Positions 24,804-33,787 of a DNA stretch of 50,713 nucleotides are shown piece after piece. Position numbers and translations under genes: made by a program. The stretch covers positions 1-50,713 of the forward strand of contig CALXGE010000005.1 in NCBI GenBank assembly GCA_944387775.1. Direction: 5' to 3'. The first letter of the stretch is position 1; each line of letters starts with the position of its first letter. The notes under the pieces are model-generated. The model saw only the letters and a list, made by a program, of their open reading frames with translations. It did no database searches and was not told where the DNA came from. This DNA comes from an uncultured Oscillospiraceae bacterium. GTDB taxonomy: Bacteria; Bacillota; Clostridia; Oscillospirales; Oscillospiraceae.

Positions 24804-26264
24804 TCAGACCTCCCGGTTGAGAATCCGGTACACCAGGTCCATGTCCAGATTGTCCCGTACCGCCTGGGCCAGCAGGTCGTACTGGCGCTCCTTGTAGGCG
24901 GTGGGATCAAAGGAGGTAAGAATAGCGGGGGAGAGGCCCTTCTTCCGGCACAGTGCCCCCAGAACAGCGTCCGCTATGCCCGGAGCGTCAAAGATACCGT
25001 GGATGTAGGTGCCGTAGGCGCATCCGCTGCCCAGCAGAGGGGGCTGGTCGCCGCTGCGGCCCATGTGGATCTCGTAGCCCTCGTAGGCCATGCCAGAGAG
25101 GGGAGAGAGAATGCCATCCACCGGATTGAGGGTGCCGCTGACCTGGGTCTGGCGCTTGTCTCCCTGGAACACCGTCTGGGTGGGAAGAAGGTCCATGCCG
25201 GTGATTTGGGTGCCCTTTTCCGCCTCTGCCCCGTCGGGGTCGGAGATGCTGCGGCCCAGCATCTGATAGCCGCCGCAGATACCAAATACCGGCGTGCCCG
25301 CCGCCGCGGCCTTCTGGATGGCGGCCTCCAGGCCGCTCTGCCGCAGCCACAGGAGGTCGGCGATGGTGCTCTTGGTGCCGGGGAGGAGGATCATGTCCGG
25401 GTGTCCCAGATCCCGGAGACTCTCCACGTAGCGAAGGGATACGTTGTCGTAGCGCTCAAAGGGGCCAAAGTCCGTGAAGTTGGAGATCTTGGGCAGGCGG
25501 ATGACGGCGAGGTCGATGTCCCGGCGCTCTCCCTGGCGGTGGAACCGCTCGGTGAGGCTGTCCTCATCGTCGATATCCACCCGGAGGTAGGGGATCACCC
25601 CCGCCACCGGTACGCCGCACAGCCGCTCCAGATCGCTGAGGCCCGGCTTGAGAATAGCCGGGTCTCCCCGGAATTTGTTGACAATGAGACCCTTGATCCG
25701 CTGCCGCTCCTCCGCCTCCAGCAGGGCCACGGTTCCATACAGCTGAGCAAATACGCCGCCCCGGTCAATGTCCCCCGCCAGTAGGACGGGGGCGTCCACC
25801 AGTTTGGCAAGGCCCATGTTCACGATGTCGTCGGCCTTGAGGTTGATCTCCGCAGGGCTTCCCGCCCCCTCGATAACGATGACGTCGTACTCAGCGGCCA
25901 GACTCTCGTAGGCCTCCAGCACCGCAGGGATAAACTCCTTCTTCCGGCGGTAGTAGGCGGCGGCATCCATGTTGCCCAGAGCCTTGCCGCCAACGATCAC
26001 CTGACTTCCCCGGTCGGTGGTAGGTTTGAGGAGAATGGGATTCATCCGCACATCAGGGGCGATACCCGCCGCCTCCGCTTGGACTACCTGGGCCCGGCCC
26101 ATCTCGCCGCCATCGGCGGTGATGAAGGAGTTGAGGGCCATGTTCTGGCTCTTGAAGGGGGTCACCCGCAGGCCGTCCTGCCGTAGTACGCGGCACAGCC
26201 CCGCTGCCAGCAGGCTCTTGCCGGCATTGGACATGGTGCCCTGGATCATAATGTTCTTTGCCAT
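24804..26264 (-). CDS. cobQ: Cobyric acid synthase CobQ/CbiP
   Basis: Amidates four side chains of adenosylcobyrinic a,c-diamide using glutamine and ATP. The 486-residue protein has an N-terminal dethiobiotin-synthetase-like P-loop domain (GTMSNAGKS, residues 9-17; KSQNMALNSF; VIEGAGSPAEINL) and a C-terminal class I glutaminase-like domain. The nucleophile cysteine is in FGICGGYQMLG near residue 333 and the histidine in YGTYIHGIFD near residue 428. The start lies 1 bp after the cobD stop with GGAGGG upstream. It is the last gene of the riboswitch-controlled operon. Confidence 0.95.
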   Translation of the reverse strand: MAKNIMIQGTMSNAGKSLLAAGLCRVLRQDGLRVTPFKSQNMALNSFITADGGEMGRAQVVQAEAAGIAPDVRMNPILLKPTTDRGSQVIVGGKALGNMDAAAYYRRKKEFIPAVLEAYESLAAEYDVIVIEGAGSPAEINLKADDIVNMGLAKLVDAPVLLAGDIDRGGVFAQLYGTVALLEAEERQRIKGLIVNKFRGDPAILKPGLSDLERLCGVPVAGVIPYLRVDIDDEDSLTERFHRQGERRDIDLAVIRLPKISNFTDFGPFERYDNVSLRYVESLRDLGHPDMILLPGTKSTIADLLWLRQSGLEAAIQKAAAAGTPVFGICGGYQMLGRSISDPDGAEAEKGTQITGMDLLPTQTVFQGDKRQTQVSGTLNPVDGILSPLSGMAYEGYEIHMGRSGDQPPLLGSGCAYGTYIHGIFDAPGIADAVLGALCRKKGLSPAILTSFDPTAYKERQYDLLAQAVRDNLDMDLVYRILNREV

Positions 26265-26265
26265 G

Positions 26266-27324
26266 TCAGCCCTCCTTCAAAATATCCTGAAGCGCTGCGA
26301 CCAGCGTTTCATTCTCCTCGTGCCGCTTGACGGCCAGCCGGATATATTCCGGCCCCAAGCCGTGATAGTTGGCGCAGCTCCTGGCCAGGATACCTCGCTC
26401 CAGCAGTTTTTCACAGAGGTCTGGCCGGCCCTTCACCAGCAGGTAGTTGGCCTGGGAGGGAAATACCTGGAGGCCCAGCTTTGTCAGACGCTCCCGCAGC
26501 CAGACGCGCTCCTCGTGGATCACCGCCCGGGTGCGCCGTAAGAATTCCCGCTCCCCCAGAGCAGCTACTCCGGCGGCCTGGGCGGGGAGGGACACGTTCC
26601 AGGGCTGGACCGTGCGGCCCATGGCCCGGAGTAGCTCGCTGTCGGCGCTGAGGCAGTATCCCAGCCGCAGCCCCGCCATGCCGTAGCTCTTGGTGAAGGC
26701 CTTGAGAATGAAGAGCTCCGGGTGGTCCTTGAGCTGAGATTTCAAGGATAAATCCCGGCCTCCGTCGGTGAGGTCCAGAAAACATTCGTCCACGAACAGC
26801 CGCATAGGCTTCTTTTGACACAGGTTCAGGATCTCCTCCAGCAGAGGATGGGGAATGGTTTGACCCGTAGGGTTGTTGGGGTTGCAAAGAAAGAGGGCGT
26901 CCCACTGCCCTGCCACCAAAAAGGAGAGAAAAGTATCTGTAAGGGAAAAACCATTTACAGCTTCTAAGGGATAGCGGTCCACTGTAGCGCCCATGGCTTC
27001 CAGGGCGGTGGCGTACTCGGAAAAGGTGGGCGCCAGCTCCAGAGCTCGACGGGGTTTTACTGCCGCACAGAAGGAGAAAATCAGCTCCGCCGCCCCGCAG
27101 CCGCAGAGGATGTAGGATGCCGGTACCTGCTCAAAATCTGCCAGGGCTGCTATCAACGCCCGGCAATAGGGGTCCGGATACTGATTAAGAAGTTCGGCAG
27201 CGTCAATCACTGCCTGCCGGACCGCCGGGGGGGTACCCAGAGGGTTGGTGTTGGCGGAGAAATCCAGGGAGATGGTCCGGCCATAGAGGTCGCCGCCGTG
27301 GGGGTTTTCAGTTTGGTATAGCAT
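26266..27324 (-). CDS. cobD: Threonine-phosphate decarboxylase CobD/CobC-like aminotransferase
   Basis: A fold-type I PLP enzyme, 352 residues, that should decarboxylate L-threonine phosphate to the aminopropanol phosphate linker of the cobalamin lower loop. Features are SANTNPLG near residue 25, CNPNNPTGQ near residue 147, an Asp in VDECFLDL, and the PLP lysine in KAFTKSYGMAGLRLGY near residue 213. The sequence resembles histidinol-phosphate aminotransferases, so without context that would be the alternative. Its position between cbiB and cobQ settles the role. It overlaps neither neighbour. Confidence 0.88.
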   Translation of the reverse strand: MLYQTENPHGGDLYGRTISLDFSANTNPLGTPPAVRQAVIDAAELLNQYPDPYCRALIAALADFEQVPASYILCGCGAAELIFSFCAAVKPRRALELAPTFSEYATALEAMGATVDRYPLEAVNGFSLTDTFLSFLVAGQWDALFLCNPNNPTGQTIPHPLLEEILNLCQKKPMRLFVDECFLDLTDGGRDLSLKSQLKDHPELFILKAFTKSYGMAGLRLGYCLSADSELLRAMGRTVQPWNVSLPAQAAGVAALGEREFLRRTRAVIHEERVWLRERLTKLGLQVFPSQANYLLVKGRPDLCEKLLERGILARSCANYHGLGPEYIRLAVKRHEENETLVAALQDILKEG

Positions 27325-27339
27325 GAAAGGAAGTCTCCT

Positions 27340-28305
27340 TTACAGAAGAATCAGAGCCAGTTTGACACCGCCGCACAGCAGCAGAGCCAGCAAAGCGGTG
27401 AGATACATGAGGCGGCAGGTTCGGGGAATGTCGTCATGGCGGATCTCCCGCACCGGGTCGCCGATGAAGGGCTTGCGGTGGAGCACACCATGATACCAGG
27501 CGTCCCCCGCTAGCCGCAGCCCTAAGAGTCCGGCGCACATGGCCTCCGTCTGAGCGGAGTTGGGGCTGGCGTGGTTGCGGCGGTCCCGACGGTAGATCTG
27601 CCAGCCGTTTTTCACATCCAGACCCAGAAGGAAACCTGCCGCCAGCATCAGCAGGGCGGAGAGCCGGGCGGGGATATAGTTTACCATGTCGTCGGCTTTG
27701 GCAGGCACCAGACCAATATCTTTATAGGGAGGCTCGGTGTAGCCCAGCATGGAGTCCATGGTGTTTACAGCTTTATAGAAAAAGCCTAGAGGCGCTCCGC
27801 CAATAGCCAGAAAGATCAGGGGGGCCACCACGCCATCGGAGGTGTTCTCCGCCACCGTCTCCACCGCTGCCCGAGTAACAGCGGCGTCGTCCAATGCGGC
27901 GGTATCCCGCCCTACGATCATGGAGACTGCGCGGCGGGAGGCGGTGATGTCGCCGCTCTCCAGGGCCTTGTATACCAGCATGCTCTCCTTTTCCAGAGCC
28001 CGGGCCGCCAGGATCTGCCAGCACATAATGCTCTCCACGGTAAGACGCAGCCAGGGGCTCACCTGGTGGCAGAGGAACAGAATCAGGCCCGGAACAGCGG
28101 TGGAAAGGCTGACGGTAAGGATCCACAGTACCGCGCCCGCTGTCCGCTCCCCTTTTGGAGTGGTGGGAAACAGGCGGCGCAGGCCCCGATCCAGAGCGGA
28201 GATGAGTTTGCCGATGAGGATGATGGGATGGGGAAATCCGTGGGGATCACCCACGAAGAAATCGATGATAAACCCGATCACAAGGGCCATGAGGGACCAT
28301 TTCAT
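27340..28305 (-). CDS. cbiB: Adenosylcobinamide-phosphate synthase CbiB
   Basis: A membrane enzyme joining adenosylcobyric acid to the aminopropanol(-phosphate) made by CobD. The 321-residue protein has the N-terminal signature FVGDPHGFPHPIILIGK, four or five membrane segments, and the cytoplasmic motifs AVSMIVGRDT, ETVAENTSDGVVAPL and YKAVNTMDSMLGY that define the family. It starts 2 bp after cbiA (AAGGAG upstream). PLP enzyme and CbiB side by side is the normal order in clostridial cobalamin operons. Confidence 0.95.
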   Translation of the reverse strand: MKWSLMALVIGFIIDFFVGDPHGFPHPIILIGKLISALDRGLRRLFPTTPKGERTAGAVLWILTVSLSTAVPGLILFLCHQVSPWLRLTVESIMCWQILAARALEKESMLVYKALESGDITASRRAVSMIVGRDTAALDDAAVTRAAVETVAENTSDGVVAPLIFLAIGGAPLGFFYKAVNTMDSMLGYTEPPYKDIGLVPAKADDMVNYIPARLSALLMLAAGFLLGLDVKNGWQIYRRDRRNHASPNSAQTEAMCAGLLGLRLAGDAWYHGVLHRKPFIGDPVREIRHDDIPRTCRLMYLTALLALLLCGGVKLALILL

Positions 28306-28307
28306 TG

Positions 28308-29684
28308 TCAGGACTCCTTAGGATTGGTGTGGCAGCCCTTTTTCGCCAGGCAGGCCTGGTAGAAATTGCGGGCAAAGGCGGGATTGGCACAGAAGTGGAA
28401 ATGGGGAAAACCAGCGTATAGGGTGGGCGTAGCTACGACACAGTCCCAGCTGCGGCCAGAGGTGCGGCGGGCGGTAAAGCCGTCGCCGGGGTTGTCAGCA
28501 TCCCAGTGGTGAAACTCGTGGCCTCGAATGGATTCTCCGGCTTGGCAGAGAAGGTTGTCCTTCTGAGCAGTGAGCTCCACGTAGCCGAACCGGACCAGGC
28601 GGCCCTTGTCTTCACAGCCGCCAGGGAGGAAACCCACCATAGGTGCTCCGGCGATGTGCTCTGTGAGGTACATGAAGCCGCCGCATTCGGCGATGCAGGG
28701 GAGTCCGGCTGAGAGGGCGGCGCGGATATCCGATCGCATAGCGATGTTTTCCGATAGAGCCTCCGTGTACAGCTCCGGATATCCGCCCCCTAGATATAAC
28801 CCATGGATATTCTCAGGTAGTCCGCTGTCGGCAAGAGGGCTGAAATCCACCAGCTCTGCGCCCATCTCCCGCAGTACATCCAGACTGTCCTCGTAGTAGA
28901 AGCAGAAGGCTTCGTCCCGGGCTACGGCGATGCGGACAGACTCCTGCTTTTCTGGCACCTGTGGTGTGCAGGAGATAAGCTTTACACTTTTGGCCAGCCG
29001 GAGCAGACCGTCAAGATCAATGGTTTCCTGGGCCTGACGGCTGAGGAGAGCGAGTTTTCGGCACAGGTCCGTTACCTCGGCGGCGGTGACCAGCCCCAGA
29101 TGGCGGCTCTCCAGGGTGCACTCCGGCATGGCGGGCAGATAGCCCAAGGGCTCCACAGTGGGACCGAACCGACGGCGGATCTCCGCTGCCAGAGCGGGGT
29201 ATAGCATAGGACTGCACCGGTTGAGGATCACGCCCCGAATATTGTTATCCGGGTACAGTGTGAGAAAGCCCTGAATCACCGCCAGGACGGAGAGGGAGGC
29301 TCCCCCCACGCCCACCACCAGTATCACCGGGCTGTCGGTGATTTTGGCCACCTCGTAGCTGCTGGCCCGGGGGTCAGCTGCGCCGATGCCATCATAGTAG
29401 CCCATGACGCCCTCGATGACGGTAAGGGCGCTGTCTCCGGCGTTCTTGACCAGAAGGGAGCGGAGCGTATCCGGGGCGAAGAAAAAGGGATCCAGATTGG
29501 TGCTTTTGGCGCCAATGATCCTACTGTGGAACATGGGGTCGATGTAGTCCGGCCCGCACTTGCAGGAACTCACCTTCAGTCCACGGTCCACTAAGGCTTG
29601 GAGCAGGGCACAGGTGAGGGTGGTTTTGCCGCAGCCGCTGTTGGTCCCCGCCAGCAGTACCCGGGGCGCGTGATAATCCGCCAT
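28308..29684 (-). CDS. cbiA: Cobyrinic acid a,c-diamide synthase CbiA/CobB
   Basis: An ATP-dependent amidotransferase on cobyrinic acid carboxylates a and c, 458 residues. The N-terminal P-loop is GTNSGCGKTT (residues 13-22), followed by KCGPDYIDPMFH and VIEGVMGYYDG. The C-terminal glutaminase-like domain has the cysteine in IAECGGFMYL near residue 340 and the histidine stretch GHEFHHWD. ATG 29684 follows AAAGGAG; the open frame upstream runs through the riboswitch and is not coding. It is the first gene of the cobalamin operon. The corrin-ring methylation genes are not in the window. Confidence 0.95.
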   Translation of the reverse strand: MADYHAPRVLLAGTNSGCGKTTLTCALLQALVDRGLKVSSCKCGPDYIDPMFHSRIIGAKSTNLDPFFFAPDTLRSLLVKNAGDSALTVIEGVMGYYDGIGAADPRASSYEVAKITDSPVILVVGVGGASLSVLAVIQGFLTLYPDNNIRGVILNRCSPMLYPALAAEIRRRFGPTVEPLGYLPAMPECTLESRHLGLVTAAEVTDLCRKLALLSRQAQETIDLDGLLRLAKSVKLISCTPQVPEKQESVRIAVARDEAFCFYYEDSLDVLREMGAELVDFSPLADSGLPENIHGLYLGGGYPELYTEALSENIAMRSDIRAALSAGLPCIAECGGFMYLTEHIAGAPMVGFLPGGCEDKGRLVRFGYVELTAQKDNLLCQAGESIRGHEFHHWDADNPGDGFTARRTSGRSWDCVVATPTLYAGFPHFHFCANPAFARNFYQACLAKKGCHTNPKES

Positions 29685-29711
29685 GGCAGCTCCTTTCTCC
29701 TGAATAGGCGT

Positions 29712-29741
29712 AAAAAACCGCGGCAGCATATGCTGCCGCGG
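29712..29741 (-). terminator. Riboswitch-linked terminator before cbiA
   Basis: On the minus strand, CCGCGGCAGCA (29741-29731) and TGCTGCCGCGG (29728-29718) form a perfect 11-bp stem followed by TTTTTT (29717-29712). It sits between the cobalamin riboswitch and cbiA, so it is the likely expression platform: cobalamin bound, transcription stops. Confidence 0.9.
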
Positions 29742-29794
29742 CCGGTTTTCCGCAACAAAAGAGCCCCTTGCCCCGTTCCCGGCGGGGGGGCCTA

Positions 29795-30000
29795 TTACAC
29801 GCAAGCAGGTCTTCTGACTTGCGCCGGTGGGAAAGGGTTTCTCCCAGCCTGCTCCCCTGCCTTCCCGGGTACTCCCGGTGGCTGGCTTTCGCCTGCGGAG
29901 AGTGGCAGCGGCGCTTACAGCGGCGGTACCGTCCGGGAGTTTCACCCGGTTCTCTATTCTCCCCCTGAGACCGGACGCCCCAGGGGACACTTGCGGCTTG
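29795..30000 (-). ncRNA. Cobalamin (adenosylcobalamin) riboswitch
   Basis: The minus-strand leader of cbiA contains the hallmarks of a cobalamin riboswitch. The segment GGTGAAACTCC with a following CGCTGTAAG lies at about 29947-29914. GCCACT, seen in CTGCCACTCTCC, follows. The B12 box GCAAGTCAGAAGACCTGC lies at about 29821-29803, closed by GCGCAAG/CTTGCG. A SigA promoter starts transcription just upstream and a terminator stands just downstream. It should turn off the four-gene cobalamin operon when the cofactor is abundant. The outer limits given are approximate. Confidence 0.93.
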
Positions 30001-30013
30001 TTCAACAGGGGAT

Positions 30014-30042
30014 ATTGTACCTTTATGGAAGGAATTTGTCAA
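30014..30042 (-). promoter_or_regulatory. SigA-type promoter of the cobalamin operon
   Basis: On the minus strand, a perfect TTGACA (30042-30037), 17-bp spacer and TACAAT (30019-30014). The predicted start near 30007 is right at the riboswitch 5' end. Confidence 0.85.
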
Positions 30043-30104
30043 GAAACCGCCGTCAATTTTGCCACCTTCGGCTGGGATTGCCCTGGATCTATGCTGCCCT
30101 TGGC

Positions 30105-30133
30105 TTTACAAAGCACTGGGGCTGTGGTATTAT
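30105..30133 (+). promoter_or_regulatory. SigA-type promoter of queH-plsY
   Basis: TTTACA (30105-30110), 17-bp spacer and TATTAT (30128-30133) with a TGG extension. It diverges from the cobalamin operon promoter. Confidence 0.7.
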
Positions 30134-30194
30134 GGCGGCGAGCAGGGCGGCTGTGTGACGCCCTGCTGAAAAATGGAAAGAGGAGGGTAGGGTG

Positions 30195-30752
30195 ATGAAC
30201 CTTCTTTTACATACCTGCTGTGCCCCCTGCAGCGTCTACTGCGTGGATAGTCTGCGGGAGGAGGGAATTGAGCCGGTGAGCTTCTGGTATAACCCCAACA
30301 TCCACCCCTATCAGGAGTACAAGGCCCGGCGGGATACGCTAAAGGAGTATGCCGCCTCTATTGGCCTTTCTCTGCTGGTCCGGGAGAATTACGGCCTCCG
30401 GGACTTTGTCAGGGCGGTAGCGGGAGATCTGGACTACCGCTGCGGTTACTGCTACTCCTGCCGACTGGAGGAGACTGCCCGGTATGCCGCTGAGCACGGC
30501 TTCACCCATTTCTCCACCACACTTTTGGTGAGTCCCTATCAGAATCACCAGAGGATTTGTGACACGGCGGAGGAGATGGCGGGGCGCTATGGGGTCACCT
30601 TCCTGTACCGGGATTTCCGGCCCGGGTTCCGGGAGGGGCAGGCTAAGGCCCGGGAGTTGGGGCTCTATATGCAGAAGTACTGCGGCTGCGTGTTCTCTGA
30701 GGAGGAGCGCTATGCTAAGCAGATCAAGCGGGATAAGGAGGGATCGATATGA
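30195..30752 (+). CDS. queH: Epoxyqueuosine reductase QueH
   Basis: Catalyses the last step of queuosine synthesis in tRNA, reducing epoxyqueuosine; the cobalamin-independent alternative to QueG. The 185-residue protein (formerly DUF208) has the family cysteine sets: HTCCAPC at residues 7-13, CGYCYSC in the middle and YCGCVFS near the C terminus. In QueH these bind an iron-sulfur cluster and a nearby metal site. ATG 30195 is preferred over the adjacent GTG because AGGAGGG is 7 nt upstream. plsY overlaps by 4 bp. Confidence 0.93.
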   Translation: MNLLLHTCCAPCSVYCVDSLREEGIEPVSFWYNPNIHPYQEYKARRDTLKEYAASIGLSLLVRENYGLRDFVRAVAGDLDYRCGYCYSCRLEETARYAAEHGFTHFSTTLLVSPYQNHQRICDTAEEMAGRYGVTFLYRDFRPGFREGQAKARELGLYMQKYCGCVFSEEERYAKQIKRDKEGSI

Positions 30753-31360
30753 GCTACATCCTGGCGGCTCTGCTGGGGTATGCTCTGGGCTGCCTGAGCC
30801 CGGCGTATCTGCTGGCCCGGCGAAAGGGGTTTGATATTCGCTCCACCGGTTCCCAGAATGCCGGAGCCAGCAACGCATTTATCACCATGGGCGCTAAAAG
30901 CGGAGTAGCGGTGGGGCTTTGCGATATGGCCAAATCTTGTGCTGCCGCTCTGCTGGCGGCGCTGTTGTTTCCCACTTTGCCCGGTGCTGCCGCTGTGGCC
31001 GGTACCGCTGCCGTGCTGGGCCATATCTTTCCTTTTTATCTGAAGTTCCGGGGCGGAAAGGGATTTGCCCCCTTCCTGGGGCTGACGCTGGCACTGGACT
31101 GGCGATTTTTCCTGGGAATCCTGGCGGCGGTGCTGATCATCACCCTGGTAACGGATTACATTGTCATCGGTACCTTTACCACCATCGTCTCCTTCCCAGC
31201 ATACCTTGGCGTATTTGCCCGGGCGGGATGGATGGTAGTATGCGTGGTATGTGTGGCCTCTGTGGTCATCTTTGTTAAGCATTTTGTCAACATAAAACGC
31301 CTGCTCACCGGACAGGAGATCGGCCTGCGCCGGGCTATGAGCAAAAAAGACCGGGTCTGA
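30749..31360 (+). CDS. plsY: Glycerol-3-phosphate acyltransferase PlsY
   Basis: A membrane enzyme that moves the acyl group of acyl-phosphate to glycerol-3-phosphate, making lysophosphatidate. The 203-residue protein has about five membrane helices and three cytoplasmic motifs: STGSQNAGASNAF near residue 32, GHIFPFYLKFRGGKGFA near residue 90, and the later KHFVNIKRLLTGQE. It starts inside the end of queH (ATGA). Some clostridial PlsY-like paralogues exist, so this may not be the only acyltransferase in the genome. A two-way terminator follows. Confidence 0.93.
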   Translation: MSYILAALLGYALGCLSPAYLLARRKGFDIRSTGSQNAGASNAFITMGAKSGVAVGLCDMAKSCAAALLAALLFPTLPGAAAVAGTAAVLGHIFPFYLKFRGGKGFAPFLGLTLALDWRFFLGILAAVLIITLVTDYIVIGTFTTIVSFPAYLGVFARAGWMVVCVVCVASVVIFVKHFVNIKRLLTGQEIGLRRAMSKKDRV

Positions 31361-31380
31361 TTGATCCATTCCAAACATAG

Positions 31381-31419
31381 AAAAAGCATCCGCGCCTTTT
31401 TAGGCCCGGATGCTTTTTT
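31381..31419. terminator. Bidirectional terminator, plsY versus ppk
   Basis: AAAAAGCATCCG pairs with CGGATGCTTTTT, with an inner GCC/GGC pair and a T-rich loop. T runs end both strands. It separates convergent plsY and ppk. Confidence 0.9.
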
Positions 31420-31438
31420 GCAGCTGGGAAACGATATA

Positions 31439-33583
31439 TTATTTCTTTCCCCGGAACAACTCTAAAAACCCGTTCCACCAGTGGGCAGGACGCTTTGGTT
31501 CTACTGGTGGAACAAAAGCTTTGTGGATGGATGTTTTCATAAAAACATCCTGACTATCACAGGGAGCTAGGCTATTTACTTTACGGACATAAGAGCCGTC
31601 CGGCAGGAGGGAGCTGGCCTTTACGTTATCCTCCAACTGGGTGTGGAGGATCCACATGAGCTGCTCCTTCACCTCCGGATCGTAAATGGGGCAGGCAATC
31701 TCCACCCGACGGTTGAGGTTCCGGGTCATAAGGTCCGCCGAGGAGATGTATACCTTGGCATCCGCTCCCCGGCCGAAGCAGTAGATCCGCCCGTGCTCCA
31801 GGTAACGGCCCACAATGCTGGTGACGTGGATATTTTCCGTGTGGGCGGGGATTCCCGGCCGCAGGCAGCAGATGCCCCGGAGGATCATCTGGATCTGAAC
31901 ACCGGAGCGGGAGGCCTCTGCCAGCTTGTCCATGACCTCACGCTCGGTCATGGAGTTGGCCTTGATGCAGATATACCCCTCGGGGCCCTTGGCCATCTCC
32001 TCCTCAATGAGGGAGAGGAGCTTTGTCTTGATGCCGGCGGGGGACACCAGCAGGTGCTCGTAGCTGCCGGCCAGGTTGCCCACCAGCATGTTCTGGAAGA
32101 ACACGGTGCCATCCAGACCGATGGCCTCGCTGGCGGTCATGAGGCTCAGGTCGGTATACATGGTGTTGGTCTTTTCGTTGTAGTTGCCGGTGCCGATCTG
32201 GGTGATATAGCTGAGCTTGTCCCCTTTGCGCAGGGTGATGAGACAGATCTTGCTGTGGCACTTGTAGCCCTCCAGGCCGTAGATCACCCGGCAGCCGGAG
32301 TCCTCCAGCAGCTTGGACCAGGAGATGTTGTTGGCCTCGTCGAACCGGGCCCGCAGCTCCATGAGGACTGTGACCTCTTTGCCGTTCTCCGCCGCCCGGC
32401 AGAGGATATGGGCGATCTTGGAGGAGGAGGCCAGACGGTAGATGGTGATGCGGATGGAGAGAACGTCCGGCCGGTCAGCGGCCTCACTGAGGAGACGCAG
32501 GAAGGGGTCCACCTTGTCGAAGGGGAAGAAGAGGAGCTTGTCCCTTCGCTGGACCTGCTCAATGATGCTGGCCTTCTCGTCCAGGTCCTCCGGCCAGCGG
32601 GGCTGGTAGGGGACGAAGGACAGAGGATCCGCCACATCAGACGGCAGGGTACGGATGAAGTCGTAGACGTACTTCATATCCAGGGGCGTCTGGTCGATGT
32701 AGATCTGGTGCTCCCCCACCTCGATGCGGTTTTTGAGAAGCTTTAAGAAGTCGGCGCTGACCTTCCGGCTCAGTTCCAGACGCACTACCGCCAGGTTAGC
32801 GCGCTTCTTCAGCAGCTTGCTCATGCGGCTACGGAAATCGTCGTCATCGTCCTCAAACTTCTCCTCGTCGAAGCTGATGTCGGCGTTGCGGGTGACGCAC
32901 AGCACGCAGGAGTCCTCCACCTTGTATCCACCGAACAGGGTGTGGGTCCATTGGTGGATGACGTTCTCCATGCGGATAAACCGCCCGGGAGAGCCGGGCA
33001 TGGTCAGAAATGCCGGCAGCCCCTGGGGTACGGGGATGAAGCCCAGAGAAGGGTTCCCCTTTTTGTTCCGCAGCAGGGCGGCGATATACAGCGCCTTGTT
33101 CACCAGGTGGGGGAAGGGATGCCGGCTGTCCACGATCTGGGGGGAGAGTACCGGCAGGATCTTCACCTTGTAGTACTGGTTGATGTATTTCTTCTCCTCC
33201 GCCGTCAGCTCCTCGGGGGCAAGATCCCAGATGCCCTCTTGGCGCAGAAGGCCGGAGACCTCCCGGTAGAGGTGGTTTTTAATTTCGATGAGGCCGGGAA
33301 TGACGTGGTAGATCTGGTCCAGTTGGCCGGCGGGGGTGAGGCCGGTCTTGTTGTCGATCTCATCGGGGGAGACCAGGGACAGATCGAACAGACTGCCCAC
33401 CCGGACCATGAAAAACTCATCCAGGTTGCTGGTGAAGATAGAGATGAACTTCAGCCGCTCCAGCAGAGGAACGGTGTTGTCTCCCGATTCCTCCAGCACC
33501 CGGCGGTTAAAGCGCAGCCAGCTGAGCTCCCGACTCTGGGTATAGCTGTATTGGCTCATATCCATATTTTGACTCTTTGCCAC
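31439..33583 (-). CDS. ppk: Polyphosphate kinase PPK1
   Basis: Polymerises the gamma phosphate of ATP into inorganic polyphosphate, reversibly. The 714-residue protein has the four PPK1 domains. The N-terminal helical part (RELSWLRFNRRVLEE, NLDEFFMVRVGSL) and head domain are followed by two PLD-like catalytic domains. The autophosphorylated histidine lies in EGYKCHSKICLI, and nearby are RFDEANNISW, GTGNYNEKT and DLSLMT. The start is GTG 33583, set by GGGAGG 7 nt upstream; longer open frame upstream has no similarity. It is a single-gene unit. A PPK2-type two-domain phosphotransferase lies 5 kb away (38368-39834). Confidence 0.96.
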   Translation of the reverse strand: MAKSQNMDMSQYSYTQSRELSWLRFNRRVLEESGDNTVPLLERLKFISIFTSNLDEFFMVRVGSLFDLSLVSPDEIDNKTGLTPAGQLDQIYHVIPGLIEIKNHLYREVSGLLRQEGIWDLAPEELTAEEKKYINQYYKVKILPVLSPQIVDSRHPFPHLVNKALYIAALLRNKKGNPSLGFIPVPQGLPAFLTMPGSPGRFIRMENVIHQWTHTLFGGYKVEDSCVLCVTRNADISFDEEKFEDDDDDFRSRMSKLLKKRANLAVVRLELSRKVSADFLKLLKNRIEVGEHQIYIDQTPLDMKYVYDFIRTLPSDVADPLSFVPYQPRWPEDLDEKASIIEQVQRRDKLLFFPFDKVDPFLRLLSEAADRPDVLSIRITIYRLASSSKIAHILCRAAENGKEVTVLMELRARFDEANNISWSKLLEDSGCRVIYGLEGYKCHSKICLITLRKGDKLSYITQIGTGNYNEKTNTMYTDLSLMTASEAIGLDGTVFFQNMLVGNLAGSYEHLLVSPAGIKTKLLSLIEEEMAKGPEGYICIKANSMTEREVMDKLAEASRSGVQIQMILRGICCLRPGIPAHTENIHVTSIVGRYLEHGRIYCFGRGADAKVYISSADLMTRNLNRRVEIACPIYDPEVKEQLMWILHTQLEDNVKASSLLPDGSYVRKVNSLAPCDSQDVFMKTSIHKAFVPPVEPKRPAHWWNGFLELFRGKK

Positions 33584-33627
33584 AGTGATCCCTCCCGTGC
33601 CAGTGGCGGCGTGGCCGCCTTTTTGCC

Positions 33628-33656
33628 AGTATACCATTTCACCACCGGATTGTTAA
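33628..33656 (-). promoter_or_regulatory. SigA-type promoter of ppk
   Basis: On the minus strand, TTAACA (33656-33651), 17-bp spacer and TATACT (33633-33628), about 45 bp before the GTG start. No PhoB-like repeat is apparent. Confidence 0.75.
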
Positions 33657-33722
33657 GTAAAATGTTGGTAAAATCAGTGGCTTTTTCTATCGGTGTTATG
33701 GCGGCCACTTTTCCAGAGAGCC

Positions 33723-33751
33723 TTGACAGCGACCGCCCCGGCGTGTAAAAT
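33723..33751 (+). promoter_or_regulatory. Strong SigA-type promoter of the GlpA-like operon
   Basis: A perfect TTGACA (33723-33728), 17-bp spacer and TAAAAT (33746-33751). The predicted start near 33758 yields a leader of about 115 nt containing the hairpin at 33788-33838. Confidence 0.85.
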
Positions 33752-33787
33752 GAAAGCAGAAAAGTATATATCCGCCGTTGAGTTATG

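Noticed and set aside
26266..27324. Histidinol-phosphate aminotransferase as the function of the PLP enzyme
   Set aside because: The sequence fold would allow it, but its place between cbiB and cobQ in a riboswitch-controlled operon supports the CobD role.
29685..30005. Open frame extending cbiA about 107 codons upstream
   Set aside because: It runs through the riboswitch and terminator, lacks a ribosome site and has no similarity to CbiA N termini.
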